Source: Aquabacterium sp. OR-4
Lineage (GTDB): Bacteria; Pseudomonadota; Gammaproteobacteria; Burkholderiales; Burkholderiaceae_C
Direction of reading: 5' to 3'
DNA: 64,000 bases
Assembly: GCF_025290835.2 (NCBI RefSeq)
Contig: NZ_JAOCQD020000004.1
Location: 62,001-126,000 of the forward strand
Shown here: positions 25,740 through 34,886 of the stretch, piece by piece
Layout: every line of letters starts with the position of its first letter
Position numbering within the stretch: position 1 is the stretch's first letter
Notes under the pieces: model-generated
The model's input: the letters and a program-made list of their open reading frames with translations, nothing else
Told to the model about the DNA's origin: nothing
Databases searched by the model: none
Position numbers and translations under genes: made by a program

Positions 25740-26396
25740 ATGCGCATGAAGCTCTACAACTTCTTTCGCAGCGGGACGTCCCATCGCCTGCGCATCGCCC
25801 TGAACCTCAAGGGCCTGTCATACGACTACGTGGCGGTGGACCTGCGTACCGAAGCGCACCTGCAGGACAGCTTCAAGGCCATCAACCCGCAGCAGCTGGT
25901 GCCCGCGCTGGCGCTGGACGACGGTGAGGTGCTGATCCAGTCGCCGGCGATCATCGAGTGGCTCGAAGAGCGCCACCCGACGCCGCCGCTGCTGCCCGCC
26001 GGCGCCGAGGACCGTGCCCGGGTGCGCGCGCTGGCAGCCATCATCGGCTGCGACATCCACCCGATCAACAACCGCCGCATCCTCGAGACCCTGCGCCGCC
26101 AGTTCGGCTGTGACGACACGGCGATCAACGCCTGGTGCGGCACCTGGATCGGCGCCGGCTTCGATGCGATCGAGGCACTGCTGTCGGCCGACACCCGGCG
26201 CGGACGCTTCTGCTTCGGCAACACGCCCGGCCTGGCCGATGTCTACCTGGTGCCGCAGGTGGAGAGCGCAAGGCGCTTTGGCGTGGAGATGTCGCGCTGG
26301 CCGCACATCGTGGCCGTGGACCGGGCCTGCGCGGAACTGCCGGCCTTTGCCGACGCTGCACCGGCGCGGCAGGTGGATGCACCCGCCAGGCCTTGA
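25740..26396 (+). CDS. nagL: Maleylpyruvate isomerase, GST zeta type
   Basis: 218 residues: thioredoxin-like N-domain with the glutathione-binding FRSGTSHRLR segment (Ser start of the zeta-class SSCS-like site), QSPAIIEWLEERHP, and an all-helical C-domain (IGCDIHPINNRRILE). It converts maleylpyruvate to fumarylpyruvate with glutathione. ATG 25740 abuts the nagK stop; ATG 25746 would give the MKLYNFFRSG start usual for NagL. Last gene of the operon, and the only maleylpyruvate isomerase in the window although there are two gentisate dioxygenases. Confidence 0.93.
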   Translation: MRMKLYNFFRSGTSHRLRIALNLKGLSYDYVAVDLRTEAHLQDSFKAINPQQLVPALALDDGEVLIQSPAIIEWLEERHPTPPLLPAGAEDRARVRALAAIIGCDIHPINNRRILETLRRQFGCDDTAINAWCGTWIGAGFDAIEALLSADTRRGRFCFGNTPGLADVYLVPQVESARRFGVEMSRWPHIVAVDRACAELPAFADAAPARQVDAPARP

Positions 26397-26469
26397 GGAC
26401 GCAGTGGCCATGCCGTTCTGTGCCAGTCAGTGGCCGTGTCGCCACCAGCCATGTGTATGACAGCATAAA

Positions 26470-26483
26470 AGGTAACGCTATCA
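26470..26483. promoter_or_regulatory. LacI-family operator upstream of the SGNH esterase
   Basis: AGGTAACGCTATCA fits the LacI-family pattern TGGTA-CG-TA-CA with one terminal mismatch and is close to the site before the GH30 xylanase (7672-7685). It lies 22 bp before the GTG at 26506, where a repressor would block transcription. Confidence 0.55.
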
Positions 26484-26505
26484 TTCCTCGGTATTTGGAG
26501 GAACT

Positions 26506-27957
26506 GTGGCGCAGGGTCAATCCGGCAAGTCGAAGCAGGCCATCGAGCGCGAAGAGGGTCGTGAGGCCGCGGCGCTGTTCGCCCCGGAATCTAGGCTGGC
26601 CCGGGGGCGCAGTGGGTTGCGTCGGCCTCTTGTCTGTGTGGCGGTGCTGGCGGCCTGGGTGCTAAATGGGTGCGCAACCATAGCGCCTTCAGAGCCTGCG
26701 CGCTGGCAGGCGGCGTGGGCCAGTGCGCAGCTGGCGCATGAAGCGGCTCGGCCGGCTGACCCATCCGGCGGCGGTACCGCGGCAGTTTGGCGCGAGCCCC
26801 TCACCGGTGTCACCTTGCGCCAGGTGCTGCGCAGCAGCGCGGCCGGCAGCGCATTGCGCGTGCAGATCAGCAACGTCTTCGGGCGCAACCCGCTGGTGCT
26901 GGGCTCGGCCAGTGTGGCGCTGGCCGAGCCTGGCGAGGCGGTGGCCAGCCTCACCGGCAGCCCGCCTGCGGTCAGCCCAGCCCCGCGCGCACGCGCCGGC
27001 AGCCGGCAACTCCTGCGCTTCGGTGGCCGCACCCGCATCGAGTTGCCGCCCGGCGCTGAGGTGTGGAGTGACCCGGTGTCGCTGGCCGTGACCCGACATG
27101 CCGACCTGCTGGTGGATCTGCATCTACCATTAACCGCCGCCACACCCGCCAGCACGCATCCCGGCTCGCGCATCGAGAGCTGGGCGTTGCCCGGCGACGC
27201 CACCGCACGCGACGACTGGACCGGAGCCGCGCCGCGGGCCGGCTGGTGGTACCTCTCGGCGCTGGACGTTCGCGCAGACGGTGCGGCGCGCCAGCGCCCG
27301 GTGCTGGTGGCGACCGGCGACTCAATCACCGATGGCTACGGCGTGCCGCTGGCCAGCCACCTGCGCTGGACCGATCGGCTGTCGCAAAGGCTGGCGGCTG
27401 CGGGCATCGACGCCGCAGTGGTCAATACCGGCATCGGCGGCGGCCGCCTGCTGCGCGAAGGCCTGGGCCCGGCGCTGCTGGCACGCTGGCCGCGCGACGT
27501 GGCTGGCCGCAGCGGCATCACCCACGCCGTGGTGCTGATCGGTGTCAACGACCTCGGAGCCCAACGCCGCGCCGGCGCGGACAGCCCGCCGCAGCGCGCC
27601 GCGCTGCTGGACGAGTTGCAGCAGGCCTTGCGCTTGCTGGCCGCGCAGGCGCAGGCGCAGGGCGTGTGCCTGATCGCCGCCACGGTGCTGCCTTATGCCG
27701 GCAGCGGCTACTACCGCCCCGGTCCGGACAACGAGGCCGACCGCCAGACCCTCAACACCTGGATCCGCGGCTATCCTGGCTTTGCGGCGGTGCTGGACTT
27801 AGACGCCTGGATGCAGGATCCGCAGGCGCCGGCACGCTTGCGCGCCGATCTGGACATCGGCGATGGCCTGCACCCCTCGATGGCCGGCTACCAGGCCATG
27901 GCCGATGCCTTTCCACTGCCGCTGCTGCAGCGGCGCTGTGGCCCGTCGCTCCCCTGA
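26506..27957 (+). CDS. SGNH/GDSL-type esterase, probable lipoprotein
   Basis: 483 residues as drawn. SGNH blocks: block I VATGDSITDGYG, block II NTGIGGGRLL, block III IGVNDLG, block V DGLHPS with the Asp/His pair. The ~170-residue domain before block I is beta-rich. A lipobox LNGC sits ~50 residues in, too far for a start at GTG 26506; a TTG at 26617 would give an 18-residue lipoprotein signal (MRRPLVCVAVLAAWVLNGC), so that start deserves preference if the protein is lipidated. The LacI-type operator shared with the xylanase suggests a carbohydrate deacetylase or esterase role. Confidence 0.82.
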   Translation: MAQGQSGKSKQAIEREEGREAAALFAPESRLARGRSGLRRPLVCVAVLAAWVLNGCATIAPSEPARWQAAWASAQLAHEAARPADPSGGGTAAVWREPLTGVTLRQVLRSSAAGSALRVQISNVFGRNPLVLGSASVALAEPGEAVASLTGSPPAVSPAPRARAGSRQLLRFGGRTRIELPPGAEVWSDPVSLAVTRHADLLVDLHLPLTAATPASTHPGSRIESWALPGDATARDDWTGAAPRAGWWYLSALDVRADGAARQRPVLVATGDSITDGYGVPLASHLRWTDRLSQRLAAAGIDAAVVNTGIGGGRLLREGLGPALLARWPRDVAGRSGITHAVVLIGVNDLGAQRRAGADSPPQRAALLDELQQALRLLAAQAQAQGVCLIAATVLPYAGSGYYRPGPDNEADRQTLNTWIRGYPGFAAVLDLDAWMQDPQAPARLRADLDIGDGLHPSMAGYQAMADAFPLPLLQRRCGPSLP

Positions 27958-28194
27958 GCCTGTGACGGGCGGCGGCCGCCCATTTCGCACCTGCTGGTTC
28001 GACGGGGCCGGGATCCAGGCGACGCCCATCCAATGAGCCCGGGACGGCAACCATCCCCGGCACCTGGCACCGCCGCCATTCAGCGCTTCGGCGCGGCCTC
28101 CACGCCGGACACGCCGCCACGGCCGGCGGCAGACGATCGCCCTGGATGCGAATGGCTGTCACGGCGGCGTTCAGCTGCTGCAGCTACTGCGCGC
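27958..28194. other. Intergenic stretch, nothing recognised
   Basis: About 240 bp between the esterase and the aldo-keto reductase ruins. It has open frames on both strands but no ribosome site, homology-like segment, hairpin with T run or repeat that I can support. Confidence 0.5.
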
Positions 28195-28600
28195 TGAATG
28201 AGAGGGCCGCGGCCCCCGGCCGATCAGGTCCCTGGCGGTACTGGCCACATCCTCGATGGGCACGTTAGGGGCCACGCGGTGCTGGACCGGCACGTCAATA
28301 CGGTCGGTGCGCAAACTCCGAAGATGAGCGTCCACCATCCGCCGGATGTGCTCGGGCTGGCTGTTGCAGCCGCCCGACTGGCGCGCGCTGGTGCCGGGGT
28401 CGATGTCAAAGCCGAACTTGGTCCCCAACACCATCTGGTCGCGGATGCCCTGCAGCGCCTCGCCGATGAACTTTTCCGACAGGAAGGGGCGATAGGCCTC
28501 GGCCGTTTCGATCAGCGTGAAGCCCATGGTCCATGGCCTGGCGGATCAGGCGGATGGCGGCCAGGCGATCGAAGCGGCTGCTGTACGAATCGACCACCAC
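28195..28600 (-). pseudogene. Aldo/keto reductase fragment (AKR type A)
   Basis: The reading passes through two frames: DSYSSRFDRLAAIRLIRQAM from 28600, then a 1-bp shift near 28527 to GFTLIETAEAYRPF, TKFGFDIDPGT, NSQPEHIRRMVDAHLRSLRT and a corrupted QHRVAPNVPIEDVA, ending near 28195. Both the N-terminus and the C-terminal half of the barrel are missing. Aldo-keto reductases of this type carry the catalytic Tyr in TAEAYGP. Clearly inactive. Confidence 0.8.
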
Positions 28601-28621
28601 ACCCGGCGCCGCGATGGGCCG

Positions 28622-29446
<825 letters not shown>

Positions 29447-29553
29447 CTATGAGCCGAGAGCAGGATCGACAGGTTCCAATTGGCCCTTGACTAGACATAA
29501 TGATCATCGTCACGGCCGAGAATGCATGGGCCAAGTTCTAGACGATCCAGGCG

Positions 29554-29855
29554 GTGCTTGACCGGATGCTTCGCGTGGGCCAGGCGGCCGAGCGGCTGGG
29601 GGTCAGCCTGCGGCAAGTCGAACGCATGCTGCTGCGCTGCCCCGCGCCGCGCAAGACGCTGCGGGGCGGGTCTCGCGCCGGCGCGGCCGGCCGAGCAAGC
29701 ACCAGCTCGAACCCGGCCTGGCCGCCAAGGCCATCGCACAGGTGCGCCAAGGCTACGCCGACTTCGGCCCCGCGCTGGCCCGCGAGAAGCTGCTGGAGTG
29801 CCGTGGCCTGGCCCTTGGCCAGGAGACGCTGCAGCACTTGATGGCGGACGCCTGA
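29554..29855 (+). pseudogene. ISNCY-type transposase N-terminal remnant
   Basis: MLRVGQAAERLGVSLRQVER is the N-terminal helix-turn-helix of ISNCY-like transposases. After a frame change the reading continues as VSRRRGRPSKHQLEPGLAAK, then IAQVRQGYADFGPALAREKL and GQETLQHLM to a stop at 29855. The catalytic core is gone and no terminal repeats are visible. The flanking stretches 29342-29538 and 29856-29973 show nothing else. Confidence 0.72.
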
Positions 29856-29973
29856 CCGCCGGCGCAATCCCTCCAACCGCATCTCTCGGTCTCGAACCGG
29901 CGCAGTCGACCCAGAGGATGCATTGAACCCGTCCCGTCAACACCGCAAGCGACGCTGCTGGCGGCAAGTTCGG

Positions 29974-30354
29974 TCAGAGGGATCGCACCACGCCATACAG
30001 CGCCGGGCTGCCGCTGCAGGCCTCGGTTTCGCTGAGCTTGCGGAACGCTGGGTCGCCGACCGCCGCCTGGAAGGCCGCCGGCGATGCCCACTGCGCCACG
30101 TTGATGAGTTGGAGCCGGGCGTCGGGGCGCAGAGCGCGGTGAAGCCGCGTGGAAACGAAGCCGGGCCGCTGCGAGAGGAACGCGGCCGCGCGGTCCCACA
30201 CGGCAAGGCACTCGGTTTCCCGACCAGGCAGAACCTCGAAGGTGTTGATCAGCACCACACCCTCGCTTGCCGGCGGCTGTGCCGACGATGGCACAGCGTG
30301 AAGGAGCGCGACCACGATAGACGTGGCGGCAATGGCGCGCAGGGACAGTGACAT
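29974..30354 (-). CDS. Exported antibiotic-biosynthesis-monooxygenase (ABM) domain protein
   Basis: 126 residues. A signal peptide (to about residue 26, SSAQ) precedes an ABM ferredoxin-like fold: VVLINTFEVLPGRETECLAV, AAFLSQRPGFVSTRLHRAL and LINVAQWASPAAFQAAV. ABM proteins are cofactor-free oxygenases or heme/quinone-binding proteins; a periplasmic form is uncommon. GGAG precedes ATG 30354. It is divergent from a marR gene across two mirrored operators, which implies control by that MarR. Confidence 0.82.
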   Translation of the reverse strand: MSLSLRAIAATSIVVALLHAVPSSAQPPASEGVVLINTFEVLPGRETECLAVWDRAAAFLSQRPGFVSTRLHRALRPDARLQLINVAQWASPAAFQAAVGDPAFRKLSETEACSGSPALYGVVRSL

Positions 30355-30378
30355 GGCAATCTCCAGCAAGAGTCAATG

Positions 30379-30415
30379 ATGACAACCAGTTTCCATTGTT
30401 GGCAACCGGTTGTCA
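30379..30415. promoter_or_regulatory. MarR operator 1 (37 bp)
   Basis: An imperfect palindrome from ATGACAACCAG to CCGGTTGTCA. Its sequence is the near-exact reverse complement of operator 2 (30436-30472), with arms AACCAGTTTCCA and TTGGCAACC. It lies just upstream of the ABM gene. Confidence 0.75.
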
Positions 30416-30435
30416 ACCGTGCACTCGCAAGAACG

Positions 30436-30472
30436 TGACAACCAGTTGCCAGTGGTGGAAACTCGTTGTCAT
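30436..30472. promoter_or_regulatory. MarR operator 2 (37 bp)
   Basis: The mirror copy of operator 1, from TGACAACCAGTTGCC to CTCGTTGTCAT, centred 57 bp away. It ends on the marR start codon at 30471, so binding there would autorepress the regulator. Confidence 0.75.
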
Positions 30473-30956
30473 GAACAGTCGACAACCAAACCCGGCAGGG
30501 ACCGGGGCCACAACCATCACCAACCTGGCGCTGGCGGTGTTCCGCCTCAACGGCGTGCTGCTGAACTGGGGTGACCGGCTGGTTGCACCGCTCGGACTGA
30601 CCAGCGCACGCTGGCAGATGCTGGGTGCCGTCGCCTTGGCCGGCGTACCCCTGACGGCCCCGCAGTTGAGCGAGGCCATGGGCGTCACGCGCCAGGGCGC
30701 GCAGAAGCAGCTCAACTTGCTGCTCGAGCAGGGGCTTGTCGATGTGAGCCCAAACCCGGGGCACAGGCGGTCTCCGCTCTACGCCCTCACGCCACAGGGT
30801 TTGGCTCTGTATCGGAAGGCCGACGCAATCTGGAATGCGCAGGCCTCTCAACTGGCCGCACTGATACCGGCCTCGCAAGCCAGCGCAGCTGCTCGCGCGC
30901 TCGAGTCCATGCTGCAAGCGCTCCAGGTCGCCAACGGCTCGGTCGAGGTCGAATAG
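30471..30956 (+). CDS. MarR-family regulator
   Basis: 161 residues with a winged-helix core: LTSARWQMLGAVALAGVPLT, LSEAMGVTRQGAQKQLNLLL (recognition helix), GLVDVSPNPGHRRSPLYALT (wing) and a C-terminal dimerisation helix. ATG 30471 overlaps operator 2. It is divergent from the exported ABM protein and probably represses both. MarR proteins usually release DNA on binding a phenolic or oxidised ligand; the ligand is unknown. Confidence 0.88.
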   Translation: MNSRQPNPAGTGATTITNLALAVFRLNGVLLNWGDRLVAPLGLTSARWQMLGAVALAGVPLTAPQLSEAMGVTRQGAQKQLNLLLEQGLVDVSPNPGHRRSPLYALTPQGLALYRKADAIWNAQASQLAALIPASQASAAARALESMLQALQVANGSVEVE

Positions 30957-31123
30957 CGATCAAACACCGACAGCGATCCGAAGAAAAGCGCGACACGATG
31001 GGGCCAGCCGGAAGAACGCGACAGAACATCGTGTGCCGTCTGGGCAGCCCGTCAACGGTGAGGGCGCGCTCCTACAACGCGCTGGTATCGAGCGCCCATG
31101 TCAAGCGGCCGGAAGGCATGCGA

Positions 31124-31459
31124 TCACCCTTTCTCGGCAACGTTGCCTGCGGCAGCAAGCGGCCAGAAGGCCAGCGGCCGCAGCAGCCAGGGTCGCCAGC
31201 TCAAGGTGAAGGTCACGGTCAACGCCGCCGCCGCCAGCGTCATCACCCACACCAGGGCGGCCATCGTCGGGTGGTCGGCACGCAAGCAGGCCAGCAGCGA
31301 CAGCAGCAGGGCCACCACACCCAGGCTGCGCAACAGGCGCGGCGGCGGCAGCGGCCCGGCGGGTCGCACCTGCCGACCATGCGGCTCCATGGCCAGGGCC
31401 AGCCAGGTGAAGCCGGCCACGCAGCCGGCATAGGCCAGCAAACACCACAGCAGTTTCAT
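31124..31459 (-). CDS. DUF3325 membrane protein
   Basis: 111 residues with three predicted membrane helices (residues ~2-20, 43-62, 68-100). The SLGVVALLLSLLACLRADHP segment and the preceding GRQVRP are typical of DUF3325. This family accompanies PepSY membrane proteins and siderophore receptors in Fur-controlled loci. Last gene of the minus-strand operon, 10 bp after the PepSY gene. The 167 bp beyond (30957-31123) show nothing. Confidence 0.8.
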   Translation of the reverse strand: MKLLWCLLAYAGCVAGFTWLALAMEPHGRQVRPAGPLPPPRLLRSLGVVALLLSLLACLRADHPTMAALVWVMTLAAAALTVTFTLSWRPWLLRPLAFWPLAAAGNVAEKG

Positions 31460-31469
31460 CGTCGGCACC

Positions 31470-33224
31470 TCAACCACGGCTGGCGGTGGCCGCCATGCCG
31501 GGCGACGCCGCAGCCTCGGCGCCCGGCGCTGCGGGGGTCGCGCGGGCCTGCTGGCTGCGCCCGGCATCGAGGCCCTGCTCGCGTCGGCGCAGCTTGCGCG
31601 TGGCCAGCAGCGCCACAGCGGCGCTGGCCAGCAGCACCAGATCGAAACCGGCCACCGGCCAGTAGCCCTGCCCCAGCGACTTCAGCAGATGGTCGCCCGT
31701 GGTGGCCCAGTTCAGCAGCACCGCCAGCACGGCCAGCGCGGCCACGGCCCAGCACTGCTCGCGCCAGGCCGGCGCCATGTGCGCCTGCTGCACCGGCGCC
31801 GTGCGCCAGAAGGCATGGGCCATGGCCAGCAGCCAGGCCAGCCAGAACCCGTAGGCCTGCCAGTCGTTGCGCTGCGCCAGGCCGGCCGGCAGCACCCGGT
31901 TGACGATCAGGAGGGCCAGCGTGGCGATCAGCATGCCGGTCACCGTGGTCACCGCCAGGGCATCCACGACACGGCTGCCGCCGACGCCGTCGCGCGCGTG
32001 CTGCTTCTTGCGCTTCTCGACGAAGAAGATGAACCCGGTGGCGATGCACACGCAGCCTGACAGTCCGCCCAGCACATACAGCCAGCGCAGCGGCCAGTGC
32101 TCGAAGTGCTGCAGGTGCAGGCCGGTGAGGAACTCGTTGATGCCGGCCACGGCGGTGGGCGGGGGGTCTTCGCGCAGCACCCGGCCCGTGGCGGCCTGGA
32201 AGTGCACGCCCTGCCCCACCAGCGCAACGCGGTCACTGCCGGCGCGAAACACGCTGACATAGCCGTTTGCATCGCCCACGTGCTCCATGAACAGCAGACC
32301 GACTTCACCTGGCATGCCGCGCTGCGCCCAGCGGCGCTTGGCTTCGACCACCATCGCATCGACCGACGCCAGCGGTGCCGCCACGCCGGCCGCCTGGTGC
32401 GGCAGCCCGGTGCGCGCTGCCTCGGCGGCTTCGTGCGCCTGGGCCAGCGGCCGCAGCAGCGTGCCGCCCACCGGCAGGTAGATGCTGGCAAAGATCACCA
32501 GGCCGGTGAAGGCAAAGAAGAAGTGAAAGGGCAGCGCCACCACGCCGGTCAGGTTGTGCAGGTCCAGCGCGCTGCGCTGGGTATGCTTGTTCGGGCGGAA
32601 GGTGAAGAACTCGCGAAAGATCTTGCGGTGCATCACCACGCCGCTGACCAGCGCCGCCAGCATCGCCAGCGCGGCCAGGCCGACGATCCAGTAGCCCAGG
32701 TCCTTCCAGTGCAGATGCAGGCTGTAGTGCATCGGGTAGAAGAACTCGCTGCCTACCTTCAGCGGGTTGCCCGGCAGCAGGCTGCCGTTGCGCGGATCGA
32801 TGGTGACATCGCCGCCGATGTGGTTGTGGGCCTGCGGATCCTTCGGGCTGGGCACGCCGAAGTCGGCGCCCATGCGCAGCACCGGGTCGCGGTGCGTGGT
32901 GTAGGCCCAGTACTGCTCGGCCTTCAGGCTGGCGCGCGGCGGCAGTCCGCCCTGGGCCAGCGCGGCCGGGTCCATCAGCCGCGTCATCTCGTCGGCATAG
33001 CGCTCGGCGTCGGGCTGCAGGCTGGCGAAGATCGGCTGCAGCACCCGATCAAACGAAGGCATGGGCTGCGGCTGGAAGCGCGTCTCGGGGATCGCCCAGC
33101 GGTCGATCTCGCGATCAAACACCGACAGCGAGCCGAAGAAGAAGCAGGCCATCAGCACATAGCCCAGCACCAGTCCGAACCAGGTGTGCAGCCAGGCCAT
33201 CGAGAGGCGGAAATTGGAAAACAT
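31470..33224 (-). CDS. PepSY-associated TM protein, iron-uptake reductase type
   Basis: 584 residues. N-terminal membrane helix (RLSMAWLHTWFGLVLGYVLM), a large periplasmic region with conserved histidines (MHYSLHLHWKD), further helices with HKIF-type and HNLTGVVALPFHFFFAFTGL heme-ligand-like His, then a PepSY region around VVEAKRRWAQRGMPGE and four C-terminal helices. Proteins of this kind (FsrB/FhuF-neighbour type) are thought to reduce ferric siderophores in the periplasm. ATG 33224 lies 20 bp after the DUF3649 stop. Confidence 0.88.
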   Translation of the reverse strand: MFSNFRLSMAWLHTWFGLVLGYVLMACFFFGSLSVFDREIDRWAIPETRFQPQPMPSFDRVLQPIFASLQPDAERYADEMTRLMDPAALAQGGLPPRASLKAEQYWAYTTHRDPVLRMGADFGVPSPKDPQAHNHIGGDVTIDPRNGSLLPGNPLKVGSEFFYPMHYSLHLHWKDLGYWIVGLAALAMLAALVSGVVMHRKIFREFFTFRPNKHTQRSALDLHNLTGVVALPFHFFFAFTGLVIFASIYLPVGGTLLRPLAQAHEAAEAARTGLPHQAAGVAAPLASVDAMVVEAKRRWAQRGMPGEVGLLFMEHVGDANGYVSVFRAGSDRVALVGQGVHFQAATGRVLREDPPPTAVAGINEFLTGLHLQHFEHWPLRWLYVLGGLSGCVCIATGFIFFVEKRKKQHARDGVGGSRVVDALAVTTVTGMLIATLALLIVNRVLPAGLAQRNDWQAYGFWLAWLLAMAHAFWRTAPVQQAHMAPAWREQCWAVAALAVLAVLLNWATTGDHLLKSLGQGYWPVAGFDLVLLASAAVALLATRKLRRREQGLDAGRSQQARATPAAPGAEAAASPGMAATASRG

Positions 33225-33244
33225 CGCGGGGCTCCTCGATCGGG

Positions 33245-33529
33245 TCAGGTCAGGGACGACTGCAGCAGCCAGCCGGCACCAGTCATCAGCAGCGCGCCGC
33301 CCGCCAGCACCGTCCAGACCCGCCACAGGCTCCGGGCCGCGAAGGCCCAGCAGAACGCGGCCAGAAAGACCAGAAAGGCCAGCAGCATGGCCGCCGTGTG
33401 GGCCTCGCCATACGACTGGCCGAGCGCCACCTGCCCGGTGATGGCCAGGGTGACGAAGCCCCACACGAAGGCCCAGCCGCCCAGCAGGCTGGCGGCAATG
33501 CGGCTGAGGATCTGGGCAGCGGTCGGCAT
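33245..33529 (-). CDS. DUF3649 membrane protein
   Basis: 94 residues with three membrane helices (SLLGGWAFVWGFVTLAITG, AAMLLAFLVFLAAFCWAFAA, VLAGGALLMTGAGWLLQ). DUF3649 is a standard partner of PepSY and DUF3325 in iron-uptake operons. It opens the minus-strand operon; a Fur-like box begins only 7 bp before its ATG, and no Shine-Dalgarno is visible. Confidence 0.82.
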   Translation of the reverse strand: MPTAAQILSRIAASLLGGWAFVWGFVTLAITGQVALGQSYGEAHTAAMLLAFLVFLAAFCWAFAARSLWRVWTVLAGGALLMTGAGWLLQSSLT

Positions 33530-33535
33530 GGTTTG

Positions 33536-33561
33536 ATGAGAAGAAGAATGCTTCTCATTAT
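33536..33561 (-). promoter_or_regulatory. Fur-like box of the PepSY operon
   Basis: ATGAGAAG/CTTCTCAT with a 7-bp spacer (33536-33558), read on the minus strand as AATGAGAAGCATTCTTC-TTCTCAT, close to the Fur hexamer pattern AATGAGAAT. It is immediately upstream of the DUF3649 ATG. Confidence 0.68.
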
Positions 33562-33652
33562 GAAGGCTGATGGCTGCGCTTCGCCTTCTGTGGGGGCATG
33601 CGCCGCAGCGTGATTCCCGGCCGACGAGCGGGTTGCTTGCGGAATATTGCTA

Positions 33653-33669
33653 ATGCGAACTATTCGCAT
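33653..33669 (+). promoter_or_regulatory. Second Fur-like palindrome, ZIP/FagA side
   Basis: ATGCGAA-CTA-TTCGCAT is a perfect 17-bp palindrome extending to AATGCGAACTATTCGCATG, which resembles a Fur box with G changed to C in both arms. It is ~112 bp upstream of the first small open frame of the rightward group. Confidence 0.55.
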
Positions 33670-33780
33670 GTAGTATGCCGGCGTTGTCGTCGCTCGCGCC
33701 AGCCCTGCGCGCCCATGCGACGTCGCGCCTGCATGCCAGCACACGGCCAGCCCCAGGTATAGCCACCTCGAGGACCCGCC

Positions 33781-33852
33781 ATGTCACGCCCATCCCTTTG
33801 CCCGCAGCCCGGTCAGCCGGCATCGCAGCCGAGCGCCGTGCGGATGCCGTGA
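33781..33852 (+). CDS. Possible 23-residue leader peptide
   Basis: ATG 33781 has GAGGA 7 bp upstream and encodes a Pro/Ser/Gln-rich peptide (MSRPSLCPQPG start). Its stop overlaps the next ATG as TGATG at 33850-33854, suggesting translational coupling. It is too short for a family assignment. Confidence 0.35.
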   Translation: MSRPSLCPQPGQPASQPSAVRMP

Positions 33853-33944
33853 TGCGCGACCATCCGCTGTGCCCAACCCTCGAGTGGGCAGCCCTGGCGC
33901 TGGTGGTGCTGGCGGTCTACGTGCTGGTTCCGCTGGGCGCCTGA
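33852..33944 (+). CDS. 30-residue single-helix membrane peptide
   Basis: A coupled frame encoding MRDHPLCPTLEWAALALVVL followed by AVYVLVPLGA: a short polar N-terminus and one membrane helix running to the C-terminus. It lies 38 bp before the ZIP transporter gene. It may be a small regulator or partner of the transporter; there is no homology I can name. Confidence 0.45.
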   Translation: MRDHPLCPTLEWAALALVVLAVYVLVPLGA

Positions 33945-33982
33945 ACGCCTTGAGTCCCGTGACCGGAAGAACTGGCAACGGC

Positions 33983-34846
33983 ATGCTGGCACCGCGACAG
34001 TGGCTGGGCCTGACCATCGTGACGGTGGGCGCCGCCCTTGCCGTGGCCCAGGCATGGGCGGCACTGGGCCGGCTGGCCGGCGTGCAGGACGCCCTGCTGC
34101 TGGGCGCCGCGGCAGCACTGGCCACGGCCCTGGGCGTGCTGCCGATGGTGCTGGCGCGCGCACCAACGCAGCGCACCCAGGACGCCCTGCTGGGGTTTGG
34201 TGCCGGCCTGATGCTGGCGGCCACCTGCTTCTCGCTGCTCAACCCCGCCTTTGCCGCTGCGGGCGCGTCAGGCCTGGGGCCCTGGCCCCGCGCGCTGGGC
34301 ATCGGGGCCGCCCTGCTGGCCGGCGCAGGGCTGCTGATGTGGCTTGAGCGTGTGCTGCCGCATGCGCATTTTTTTGGCGGATCGGGCCGCGCCGGGCCAG
34401 CCAGCATGCGCCGCAGCACCTTGTTCGTGCTGGCCATCGTGCTGCACAACCTGCCCGAGGGGCTGGCCATCGGCGTGGCCGCGGCGGGCACCAACGCCGC
34501 ACACGCCATGGCCTTGGCCACCGGCATTGCCATCCAGGACGTGCCCGAGGGCCTGATCGTGGCGCTGGCGCTGCACCGCGTCGGCATGCGCCGGGCCACC
34601 GCTGCCGGCATCGGTGCGGCCTCGGGCCTGGTCGAGCCGCTGGCAGCGGCACTGGCCGCGGCCACGCTGGCACTGTCGGGCGCCTTGCTGCCCTGGGGCC
34701 TGGCACTTGCCGCGGGCGCGATGCTGTTCGTGGTCAGCCACGAGGTCATCCCGGAGTCGCACCGCCAGGGCCACGAGCGCTGGGCCACCACCGGCCTGCT
34801 GCTCGGCTTCACCTTGATGATGACGCTGGACACCGCCCTGGGCTGA
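33983..34846 (+). CDS. ZIP-family metal transporter
   Basis: 287 residues, eight predicted helices. The metal-binding signatures of ZIP helices are present: IVLHNLPEGLAIGVA and IAIQDVPEGLIVALAL, and VVSHEVIPESHR near the end. ZIP proteins import divalent metals, mostly zinc or ferrous iron. ATG 33983 is the first that gives a hydrophobic N-terminus. Downstream of a Fur-like palindrome and next to a FagA-like gene, iron or manganese import is the likelier role. Confidence 0.88.
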   Translation: MLAPRQWLGLTIVTVGAALAVAQAWAALGRLAGVQDALLLGAAAALATALGVLPMVLARAPTQRTQDALLGFGAGLMLAATCFSLLNPAFAAAGASGLGPWPRALGIGAALLAGAGLLMWLERVLPHAHFFGGSGRAGPASMRRSTLFVLAIVLHNLPEGLAIGVAAAGTNAAHAMALATGIAIQDVPEGLIVALALHRVGMRRATAAGIGAASGLVEPLAAALAAATLALSGALLPWGLALAAGAMLFVVSHEVIPESHRQGHERWATTGLLLGFTLMMTLDTALG

Positions 34847-34886
34847 CGCCAGGCGGGCCGGCACCCACCGTGACCAGGACCAGACC

